The notes beneath the pieces were generated by a model that worked only from the letters and a program-made list of their open reading frames with translations, was not told where the DNA came from and did not search any database. Below are positions 1 to 5,695 of a stretch of DNA of 6,773 bases, one piece after another (within the stretch, counting starts at the first letter, position 1; each line of letters begins with the position of its first letter). Source of the DNA: Synechococcaceae cyanobacterium (GTDB lineage Bacteria; Cyanobacteriota; Cyanobacteriia; PCC-6307; Cyanobiaceae). The translations under genes were made by a program, and so were the position numbers. The DNA lies in NCBI GenBank assembly GCA_947460085.1, contig CANHGA010000113.1, forward strand, positions 1 to 6,773, in the 5' to 3' direction.

Positions 1-1344
1 ATGAATTCCGTGTTGCTGGCTGCGGGCTTGCAGGGGAAGGTGGATGGAAATCTGATCATGGCCGGCCCCAGCATTGCGGGCAGAAGCTTCGCTCCCCAGC
101 TCTCGAAGGTGTATCGCCTCAATCAGGTGTCGCCGAATTCAGCGGCGGATTATCTCGCCAATTTGGGGGCCACGGTCTCCAAGATCAACACCATCACCAC
201 CTCCGTTACCCAGGGGGTGGCCCAGGCGGCGGCGGTGTCATCGGCGCCGAGTTCCCAAACCACCCAGTCGACGGCGCAGACCACGGTGGAATCCTTCGGG
301 GCCAAACAGGGTCCCTTGCTGGGCCTGCAGGCCACCACCGATCCCCGGCTGGGCACGGTCACCTTGATTGGCGATGCCCCATTGATTGCGGTGGCCGAGC
401 ATTACCTGCGGCAGCTGGATCTCAGGCAACGCCAAGTGGCGCTGTCAGTGAAAATCCTGGATGTCAATCTCGATAATGACACGTCCATCGCTAATAGCTT
501 CGCTTTTAAATTCGGCAATAACTATATTGTGAATGATTCGGGTAGGTTCTTGGGGTCCTTTGGTAATGGTTATCCCAGTGGGACGACGCCGCCCATTGGC
601 CAGCCCAGCGAGGGGCAATTTATTGATTATTTGAGGGCGCAAATTGTTTCTACCAGTACGAAATTGCTTGCTTCTCCGACCCTCATTCTTTCGGAGAATT
701 CTGAGGAGATTGCCGGTGGGGCTGAGGTGGCTGCGGCCACCAGTGCAGGGGGAGCCGGTGCTTCTAGTAGTGCCCTATCTACAGCTTCGATTGGGCGGCC
801 CCGGGCGAACGAGTCGTTTGTGACCGTGGGCACCAATGAGGTTACGGCCTATACCTCCAACCAGGCCACGGGAAGCAATACCGGCGGCGTGATTACGTGC
901 ACGCCAAGTTTTGGTGTGGCCGGGCTGACCCTTGGGGCGCGGGCATCAAAAATTGATGATAATGGCTTTGTGACGTTTACTCTTTCGCCGGCGATCTCTG
1001 CCGTTACGTCAACTCAAGATGTGAATGGTTGCGGATTGATTAAGATCCTCAGTGTGCGCCGTTTGGATACCGGCACCGTGCGGGTGCGTGATGGCCAAAC
1101 CCTGATCCTCACCGGTGTGATTTCGGACCAGGACATTGCCACGGTGACCAAATGGCCGATCCTGGGCGACATCCCCTTGGTGGGCCAGTTCTTTCGCTCC
1201 TCGGGGCGGAATCGCAGCAAGCGTGAGCTGGTGATCATGGTGACCCCCAAGGTGATCAACGATGAATCGGGTGGGGTGTATGGCTACGGCTACCAGCCCG
1301 CCTCCATGCCGGCCCGCCAGTGGCTGGGCCAGGGGGCTCCTTAG
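1..1344 (+). CDS. Secretin (PilQ/GspD family), C-terminal part; 5' end outside window
   Basis: Outer-membrane secretin, the gated multimeric channel used by type IV pili or type II secretion. The visible 447 residues show a short secretin N-type domain, then an Ala/Ser/Thr/Gln-rich linker (about 68-97), then another N-type domain ending near 'RQVALSVKILDV' (about 143-154). The secretin core follows, with 'LLASPTLIL' at 222-230. The family's C-terminal signature is 'VRDGQTLILTG' (about 362-372), 'WPILGDIPLVGQFF' (385-398) and 'RELVIMVTPKVI' (408-419). An extra Ala/Gly/Ser-rich stretch lies at about 238-263, and two cysteines sit at 300 and 344. The reading frame is open at base 1 and no signal peptide precedes it, so the ATG at 1 is probably an internal Met and the gene starts upstream. 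PilQ is the likelier role in picocyanobacteria, because their type II systems are generally the pilus machinery, but no pil neighbour is visible. It converges on the pentapeptide gene with 16 bases between stops. Confidence 0.9.
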   Translation: MNSVLLAAGLQGKVDGNLIMAGPSIAGRSFAPQLSKVYRLNQVSPNSAADYLANLGATVSKINTITTSVTQGVAQAAAVSSAPSSQTTQSTAQTTVESFGAKQGPLLGLQATTDPRLGTVTLIGDAPLIAVAEHYLRQLDLRQRQVALSVKILDVNLDNDTSIANSFAFKFGNNYIVNDSGRFLGSFGNGYPSGTTPPIGQPSEGQFIDYLRAQIVSTSTKLLASPTLILSENSEEIAGGAEVAAATSAGGAGASSSALSTASIGRPRANESFVTVGTNEVTAYTSNQATGSNTGGVITCTPSFGVAGLTLGARASKIDDNGFVTFTLSPAISAVTSTQDVNGCGLIKILSVRRLDTGTVRVRDGQTLILTGVISDQDIATVTKWPILGDIPLVGQFFRSSGRNRSKRELVIMVTPKVINDESGGVYGYGYQPASMPARQWLGQGAP

Positions 1345-1362
1345 CGATGGTCCCAGCCCCCT
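1331..1362. terminator. Weak candidate bidirectional terminator (8-bp inverted repeat)
   Basis: AGGGGGCT at 1331-1338 and AGCCCCCT at 1355-1362 form a perfect 8-bp GC-rich stem with a 16-base loop. It spans the stop codons of the convergent secretin and pentapeptide genes. A competing pairing exists between GGCTGGG (1322-1328) and CCCAGCC (1352-1358). Neither side is followed by a T-run, so this is not a canonical intrinsic terminator. The position between convergent genes is the main argument for it, and chance is possible in DNA this GC-rich. Confidence 0.3.
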
Positions 1363-2161
1363 AAAGACCGATCGGGAGCAGGGCCTTCACAGCTAGGGGG
1401 CCGAGCAGCTGGACAACCGCGGCGGCGGCCCCCAGGACCTGGCCGCCCATGCCGTTGGCGCGCGCCTCCTTCGCGGCTGGCTGGGTGAGGCGGTTGGCGG
1501 CATCCCGCAACTGCTTGGCGATCGGGGCTTCGCCCTGCTGGTCGTAGAGCGTGGCGGCATAGCGGAAATCATTGGCGGCGAGGTCGTCCTTGCCCTGCTG
1601 GCCGCGGCTGATCCCGCGCGCCACCCAGCTCACGGCGGCCTCGGGTTGCCGGCGGATGGCTTCGCTAAACCAGCTCTCCGCTGCCGGTGCTTCGCCGGCT
1701 TGGTGGGCCTGCACGCCGGCATTGTGCAGTTGGCCGTAGCTCAACTGGGCATTGGCAATGCCCTTGGCCTGCTGCCAGTGGGCGTTGGCGAGGGCGCTTT
1801 GGTCGAGCAGGGCACCGGTGAGGTCGGCCTGGCGAAGATCGCTGCCCGTGAGCAGGGCACCGCGTAAATCGGCGCCGCGTAGGGAGGCTCCCACCAAGCT
1901 GGTGAATTGCAGATTCGCTCCGCCCAGGTTTGCCCCATCCAATTGGGCTTGGCTGAGATTGGCCCGCTGGAGTTGGGCGCCGCGCAGATCGGCATCGCGC
2001 AGATTGGCCAGCACCAGATCCGCGTCGCTGAGCTGGCAGCCCTTGCAGCGGCCTGACTCGAGCAGCCGCACCAAGGCTTCAGGGCCAGCCCACGCTGACG
2101 CTACGGGCAGCAGGGCTAGGGCCAGGGCCATCAAACTGAGCCTGGGGCCGGGACTGGTCAT
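1361..2161 (-). CDS. Exported pentapeptide-repeat protein with TPR-like segment
   Basis: A 266-residue protein of unknown cellular role. Residues 1-25 form a Sec-type signal peptide ending 'ASAWA' before Gly26. A Cys-x-x-Cys pair (C39, C42) follows directly. Pentapeptide repeats of the A(D/N)Lxx type come next: a Leu recurs exactly every five residues from L44 to L124, 17 in a row, predicting a right-handed quadrilateral beta-helix of about four turns. Residues about 143-215 look like one or two TPR-type helical hairpins, with the pattern 'NAGVQAHQAGEAPAAESWF' and then 'ARGISRGQQGKDDLAANDF'. The C-terminal roughly 30 residues are Gly/Ala/Leu-rich and hydrophobic and could be a membrane anchor. 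The ATG at 2161 is chosen because it gives a complete signal peptide with Arg7; M11 is a weaker alternative. Pentapeptide proteins are abundant in cyanobacteria and mostly uncharacterised, so no function is assigned. It is divergent from the CobD-like gene and convergent with the secretin. Confidence 0.9.
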   Translation of the reverse strand: MTSPGPRLSLMALALALLPVASAWAGPEALVRLLESGRCKGCQLSDADLVLANLRDADLRGAQLQRANLSQAQLDGANLGGANLQFTSLVGASLRGADLRGALLTGSDLRQADLTGALLDQSALANAHWQQAKGIANAQLSYGQLHNAGVQAHQAGEAPAAESWFSEAIRRQPEAAVSWVARGISRGQQGKDDLAANDFRYAATLYDQQGEAPIAKQLRDAANRLTQPAAKEARANGMGGQVLGAAAAVVQLLGPLAVKALLPIGL

Positions 2162-2277
2162 GGTCGTCTTTTAACGCCTCTGGGCTCACCTGGCGACAGG
2201 ACTGGCTCGGGCTGGGTTCGTAGCCTGCTGCGATGGCTGCTCCTGCGGGTCCTGCTGCTGTGAATCCTGCTGCTGCG
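2162..2277. promoter_or_regulatory. Divergent intergenic region between pentapeptide and CobD-like genes
   Basis: This gap separates two divergent starts and must carry both promoters. It shrinks to 71 bases if the CobD-like gene begins at 2233. I see no convincing -35/-10 pair and no strong Shine-Dalgarno for either gene. The only AT-rich patch is TCTTTTAA at 2167-2174, close to the pentapeptide start. Bases 2224-2280 are a run of CTG/GCT/CCT triplets, which translate to Ala/Pro if the upstream start is used. Confidence 0.4.
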
Positions 2278-3369
2278 ATGCCTGAGTGCCACGGCGGCAA
2301 CGTGGCGTCGGTGGCCCAGCGCTTGGGCTGTCAACCGGCCGACCTCCTCGATGCCAGTGCCTCGCTGGTGCCCTTTGCCCCTTCCGTGCGAATGGCTGCT
2401 GCCCTAATGGCTGCCGCTTTTGGCTCGGCCCGGCGGGTCTACCCAGATCGGGGCTACGCAGGCTTTTGTGGGGCGGCGGCCCGTTTGCATGGCCTGCCCA
2501 CCGGCGCTGTACTGGCGGGCAATGGTGCCTCTGAGCTGTTGACCTGGGCCGCGCGGGACGCGGCGGCGGCGGGGCCAAGCGTGGTCTTTCAGCCCGGCTT
2601 TGCCGATTACGGCCGGGCCCTGCGCTGCTGGGGTGGGGCCGTGATCCCCCAGCCCCTGGAGCTGGAGTGGTCGGCGGGCTTCCCCCAGCCCCTGCCAACG
2701 CCGGCCCCGGGGGCGGTTTTGTGGATCACCAATCCCCACAATCCCACCGGTCGCCTGTGGAGTTGCGCTTCGCTCGAGCCCCTGCTTGAGCGCTATCGGC
2801 TGGTGATCTGCGATGAGGCCTTTTTGCCGCTGGTGCCTGGAGGGGAAGCCCAGTCGCTGATTCCCTGGCTCAGTCGCTATCCCAATTTGATCGTGATTCG
2901 CAGCCTCACCAAGCTCTATGGGGTGGCGGGGTTGCGTTTGGGCTATGCCTTGGCGAGTCCGGAGCGGCTCAAGCGCTGGGCGAGCTGGCGGGACCCCTGG
3001 CCGGTGAATGGCCTGGCGGCGAGCCTGGGGGAAGGGGTTTTGGCCAATCCCGCGCGCTATGGGCGTTGGTGCGGCCGGGCCCAGGCCTGGGTTGCCGCGG
3101 AAGGGGCGTGGCTGGCTGGGCAGCTGGCCCGCCTGCCTGGGTTGGTGCCGATGCCCTCGGCGGCCAACTACCTCCTGATCCGCTCCAGCCAATCCCTGCA
3201 GCCCCTGAGGGAAGCCCTGGAGCAGCGTCACCACATCCTGCTGAGGGATTGCCGTTCCTTCCCCGAACTCGGTGCGCATTGGTTGCGCCTGGGCTACCAA
3301 TCCCGCCGCAACAATCGGCGCCTGGTGGCGGCCTTGGCCGAGGAAGGGGGGCGGCTGGGGTTGGCTTAG
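2278..3369 (+). CDS. PLP-dependent aminotransferase-fold enzyme, CobD/CobC-like (putative L-threonine-O-3-phosphate decarboxylase)
   Basis: Fold-type I PLP enzyme of the HisC/CobD group. Known CobD enzymes decarboxylate threonine phosphate to the aminopropanol phosphate arm of the cobalamin nucleotide loop, a cytosolic step. Counting from 2278, 'HGGN' lies at 5-8 and 'LLDASASLVPF' follows at about 24-34; both resemble the start of CobD ('HGGN', 'LLDFSANINP'). The PLP/substrate motif 'NPHNPTG' is at 152-158, the 'CDEAF' aspartate at 179, the Schiff-base lysine in 'SLTKLYGVAGLRLGYA' at K212, and the likely carboxylate-binding Arg in 'WLRLGYQ' at R337. The start at 2278 gives 363 residues, close to Salmonella CobD (364, from memory), and puts HGGN at the usual place. 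The in-frame ATG at 2233 adds 15 Ala/Pro-rich residues. No other cobalamin gene is in the window, so histidinol-phosphate aminotransferase or another aminotransferase role remains possible. Its stop overlaps that of murG, convergently. Confidence 0.85.
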   Translation: MPECHGGNVASVAQRLGCQPADLLDASASLVPFAPSVRMAAALMAAAFGSARRVYPDRGYAGFCGAAARLHGLPTGAVLAGNGASELLTWAARDAAAAGPSVVFQPGFADYGRALRCWGGAVIPQPLELEWSAGFPQPLPTPAPGAVLWITNPHNPTGRLWSCASLEPLLERYRLVICDEAFLPLVPGGEAQSLIPWLSRYPNLIVIRSLTKLYGVAGLRLGYALASPERLKRWASWRDPWPVNGLAASLGEGVLANPARYGRWCGRAQAWVAAEGAWLAGQLARLPGLVPMPSAANYLLIRSSQSLQPLREALEQRHHILLRDCRSFPELGAHWLRLGYQSRRNNRRLVAALAEEGGRLGLA

Positions 3370-4457
3370 GGGGCTGAACCCTGGGGCACCAGTTGCAATA
3401 GCAGCTGCACCAGCTGTTGATCGGCCTTGGTCTGGGCGAGTTGTTGCATGCCGGCTCCCATGGCCACGAGGGGATCGGCTGGGGTGGCGGCCCCGCGCAG
3501 CCGGGGGCCAAGCAGGCGCCAGAGGGTGCGCCCCAGGCCGGGGGATTTTGGGGCGTGTTGGTGCACGATCACGGCCGCCCCCAGGGCAGCTGCAGCGGCG
3601 GCATTGGCCTCCTGGTGTTGGTCGGCGGCGGCGGGGTAGGGCACCAGAATGGCTGGGGTGCCGCAGACGGCCAGTTCGCTCAAGCTGCCGGCTCCGGAGC
3701 GGCTGATGGCCAGGTCTGCGCGGTGCAGCAGCGCTGGGATCTCGTCGGAGAAGGGGCGTTCCACCACCCCCGCAAGGGTGCTTTGGCCCGCTTCCGGGTC
3801 GTTGCTACCGGTGAGGTGCACCACCCGCACCCCGTTTGTCACCAGGGCCTGGAATAGGGGCCGCACCATGCGGTTGAGGCCCACGGCCCCCTGGCTGCCG
3901 CCCATCACCACCAGCAGGGGGCCCTGGCCCTGGGGCACCCAGGCGGGCAGGGCCGTTGGGTTCAAAAACTCTTGCCGCACCGGGGTGCCCGTGACCACGG
4001 GCCCGCATCCCCGCAGCCGCTGGGCCGCCTGGGGCAGGCCGATCGCCAGGCGGGTGCAATGGCGGCCCAGGAGCCTGGTCACCTTGCCTGGCATGGCATT
4101 GCTTTCATGCAGCACCACGGGCACCCCGCACCAGCGGGCCGCCAAAATCGCCGGGGCGGCGATGTAGCCCCCGGTGCTGAACACCGCGCTGATGTGTTCG
4201 CGGCGAATCAGGCGCCGCACGGCTTGGATCGCCTGGATCAGCTGGAGCAGGCTGAGCACCTGACGCCAACCCTTGCCCTGGAGGCCACCGCAGCGCACGG
4301 TGTGGAGGGGATAGCTCTTGGGTACCAGCTGCCGTTCGAGTCGATCGGGCACGCCCAGCCACTGCACCTGCCAGTCCACTGGCATGGCCTCGGCTACGGC
4401 GAGGGCCGGAAAGAGGTGGCCGCCGGTTCCACTTGCAGCAATCAAGAGCCGGGGCAT
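3366..4457 (-). CDS. murG: UDP-N-acetylglucosamine--N-acetylmuramyl-(pentapeptide) pyrophosphoryl-undecaprenol N-acetylglucosamine transferase
   Basis: MurG adds GlcNAc from UDP-GlcNAc to lipid I at the cytoplasmic face of the inner membrane, making lipid II for peptidoglycan. It is a GT-B glycosyltransferase (family GT28). The N-terminal domain carries the Gly-rich loop 'GTGGHLFPA' (10-18), a second loop 'FSTGGY' (93-98) and 'HESNAMPGKV' (117-126). The C-terminal UDP-GlcNAc domain has 'GGSQGA' (186-191), 'SRSGAGSLSEL' (252-262, with E261) and 'PYPAAADQHQEANA' (273-286). All the family's key motifs are intact, and 363 residues is normal (E. coli has 355). The ATG at 4457 gives the usual 'MPRLLIAASGTGGH' beginning; a TTG two codons upstream (4463) is possible but unlikely. 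It is divergent from the hypothetical exported gene across 50 bases. Its TAA stop (3366-3368) interlocks with the TAG of the CobD-like gene. Confidence 0.97.
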   Translation of the reverse strand: MPRLLIAASGTGGHLFPALAVAEAMPVDWQVQWLGVPDRLERQLVPKSYPLHTVRCGGLQGKGWRQVLSLLQLIQAIQAVRRLIRREHISAVFSTGGYIAAPAILAARWCGVPVVLHESNAMPGKVTRLLGRHCTRLAIGLPQAAQRLRGCGPVVTGTPVRQEFLNPTALPAWVPQGQGPLLVVMGGSQGAVGLNRMVRPLFQALVTNGVRVVHLTGSNDPEAGQSTLAGVVERPFSDEIPALLHRADLAISRSGAGSLSELAVCGTPAILVPYPAAADQHQEANAAAAAALGAAVIVHQHAPKSPGLGRTLWRLLGPRLRGAATPADPLVAMGAGMQQLAQTKADQQLVQLLLQLVPQGSAP

Positions 4458-4507
4458 CGGCAAAGCCTGGGGGCCGGCCTAACTTAAAAGCCGTTTCACC
4501 AGGCTCG
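4458..4507. promoter_or_regulatory. 50-base divergent promoter region (murG / exported hypothetical)
   Basis: Both starts face away from this 50-base gap, so it should hold the 5' leaders and at least parts of both promoters. A single AT-rich patch, AACTTAAAAG at 4481-4490, stands in otherwise GC-rich DNA and offers -10-like hexamers on either strand (TAACTT at 4480-4485 on +; TAAGTT reading on -). No matching -35 element is clear. A weak AGG at 4501-4503 lies four bases before the + strand ATG. Confidence 0.35.
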
Positions 4508-5293
4508 ATGCCGCGTTTTCGCTTGGGTTCCCGGTTCCGCCTGCGGGCCTGGGCGACGGCCGTGCTGGCCTTGGGGGCTTCCGGGCTCCTGCCGTCTCCC
4601 TGGACTGCAGCTGCCGCAGCGGCCCAGGCGCCCACAGCGCTCCAGTTGCAGGCCTTAGAGCGGGCGTTCAACGGCCGCGGCGAGCTCTCCGCGGTTTTGG
4701 AGGCGGGGCCTGGTTTGGATCCCACCTTGGTGGGTTTGCGGCGGCGCAGCCTGCTCAAGGACTTCCCCGATGCCCAATGGCTGGTGAGCCCAGGGGCTCC
4801 GCTGAAAGATGGCACCGCCACCACCCAGATCAAGGTGGTGGGCAGTCGCAAGCAGGGTCCCCATACCTATGCCTTTGAGGCGGTGCAGCTGCTTGCCCTC
4901 AGCAGTGATGGCGCTCGGATTAACAGTCAAAGGGTGATCAAGGAGCAATCCTTGCTCCATTCCGCCGGTGTCCAGTTGCCCGTCAGCCTGCTCATCCCCG
5001 ATGCGGTCCTCACGGGCCAGCGCTACGACGTGGATGTGGTGTTTGACGATCCGCTCGATGGGGCCGTTTTGGCTGGGGGGCTGTCGGCCCTCACCGATTC
5101 CCAGGTGAACACCCTGGCCAGCCCCAGCTTCCAGCTTGGTGCCCTGGGCGGTGGAGGGTTGTTTAAAACCGTCCAAGCCCCGCTCACCCCTGGCGACCAA
5201 ACCTGGGCCGTGCTGCTGGTGCACCCCAAGGGGATCGTGACCGCCACCAAGCGGGTGCGGGTGGTGGCGGACCAGGCGGGGCTGAACCCTTGA
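4508..5293 (+). CDS. Exported protein of unknown function
   Basis: I do not recognise this 261-residue protein. Residues 1-41 look like a Sec signal peptide: an Arg-rich n-region (R3, R5, R9, R11, R13), a hydrophobic stretch at about 14-28 and an Ala-rich end 'AAAAAAQA' before Pro42. The mature part starts with a helical-looking segment (about 44-87) rich in Leu and Arg. It then becomes beta-like, with alternating hydrophobic strands such as 'TQIKVVG', 'YDVDVVFDD' and 'WAVLLVHPKG', ending with 'TKRVRVVADQAG'. There are no cysteines, no further membrane segment and no catalytic signature I can name; an Ig-like beta-sandwich is a guess. An upstream in-frame start near 4433 would run into murG and spoil the signal peptide, so 4508 is preferred. 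It is divergent from murG and convergent with the EF-hand gene, with 20 bases between stops. Confidence 0.8.
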   Translation: MPRFRLGSRFRLRAWATAVLALGASGLLPSPWTAAAAAAQAPTALQLQALERAFNGRGELSAVLEAGPGLDPTLVGLRRRSLLKDFPDAQWLVSPGAPLKDGTATTQIKVVGSRKQGPHTYAFEAVQLLALSSDGARINSQRVIKEQSLLHSAGVQLPVSLLIPDAVLTGQRYDVDVVFDDPLDGAVLAGGLSALTDSQVNTLASPSFQLGALGGGGLFKTVQAPLTPGDQTWAVLLVHPKGIVTATKRVRVVADQAGLNP

Positions 5294-5313
5294 GCAGCCA
5301 GAATCACTTCTCT

Positions 5314-5610
5314 TCAGCGCAAGTCGCTGGGTACTAAGTAACCCTTGCCGCCGCGATCCAACCGCTCGAAATGACGCTGTAGGTAGGCGTTGCTGCGTAC
5401 CTCATCGCGCTCCAGCCGCCCATCTGCGTTGCGATCGAGTTGCCGGAACAGCTGGCCCAGTCGCTGTTGGTAGTCCTGCATTTCGTCTGCCGCCCGGCTC
5501 GGCAATCCGGCACTGCCCACTAGGGCCAGCAGCAAGACACCAGTCAGGGCGCCCGCAGCACGGTTACACCGTGGAATGGGCGGCGATGAGGTGGGAGTGG
5601 GGATGCACAT
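5314..5610 (-). CDS. Small exported EF-hand (calcium-binding) protein
   Basis: A 98-residue protein, probably periplasmic or secreted. Residues 1-40 look like a signal peptide: n-region with R14 and R17, hydrophobic core 'ALTGVLLLALVGSAG' at 21-35, and cleavage near 'PSRA/AD'. The mature part is only about 57 residues. It holds one canonical 12-residue EF-hand loop, 'DRNADGRLERDE' (59-70), with D1, N3, D5, G6, hydrophobic L8 and E12 all correct for Ca2+. A second loop-like segment at 85-96 ('DRGGKGYLVPSD') has Gly and Lys in place of ligands at positions 3 and 5, so it is degenerate. Such a paired arrangement is typical, with one active and one structural hand. Ca2+ binding is inferred from the motif; the partner is unknown. 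The ATG at 5610 faces the regulator gene across 85 bases. A link between the two is possible but unproven. Confidence 0.82.
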   Translation of the reverse strand: MCIPTPTSSPPIPRCNRAAGALTGVLLLALVGSAGLPSRAADEMQDYQQRLGQLFRQLDRNADGRLERDEVRSNAYLQRHFERLDRGGKGYLVPSDLR

Positions 5611-5642
5611 GGGAGCAGACTATGTAGGCCCATCCAGCCCGT

Positions 5643-5676
5643 TGTGGCCAGATCCCGGGCAAGCTGTGACCAGATC
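5643..5676 (+). promoter_or_regulatory. Direct repeat, 12 bp, 22-bp spacing; candidate regulator-binding site
   Basis: TGTGGCCAGATC (5643-5654) and TGTGACCAGATC (5665-5676) match at 11 of 12 positions and lie exactly 22 bases apart, about two helical turns. The second copy ends 19 bases before the regulator's ATG, within the 85-base gap shared with the divergent EF-hand gene. OmpR/PhoB-family regulators bind tandem direct repeats on one face of the helix, so autoregulation or control of both genes is a reasonable inference. There is no matching half-site at the 11-base midpoint. A -10-like TATGTA at 5621-5626 lies upstream of the repeats, which would place them downstream of a start site there and suggest repression. 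Confidence 0.4.
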
Positions 5677-5695
5677 TTTCCGGCATGGCGAGGAG

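Noticed and set aside
2404..3300. A 298-codon open frame antisense to the CobD-like gene
   Set aside because: The encoded protein is Pro/Gln/Arg/Gly-rich with no recognisable domain. Long antisense frames are common in high-GC DNA, and the + strand frame carries all the PLP-enzyme motifs.
4433..4507. N-terminal extension of the exported hypothetical protein into murG
   Set aside because: It would overlap the murG start divergently and place 25 extra residues before a convincing signal peptide.
4105..4851. A 248-codon minus-strand frame across the murG / hypothetical junction
   Set aside because: It lies in a different frame from murG, spans the divergent promoter region, and gives an Arg/Pro/Ala-rich sequence without motifs. 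It is a shadow of the two real genes.
5315..5329. CAGCG/CGCTG hairpin near the stop of the EF-hand gene as a terminator
   Set aside because: The stem is only 5 bp with no T-run, and it lies within the coding sequence; it is indistinguishable from chance.
1518..5438. HIP1-like cyanobacterial octamers (GCGATCGC)
   Set aside because: Only 7-of-8 matches were found (for example 1518-1525, 4039-4046 and 5431-5438) and no perfect copy, so HIP1 enrichment is not supported.
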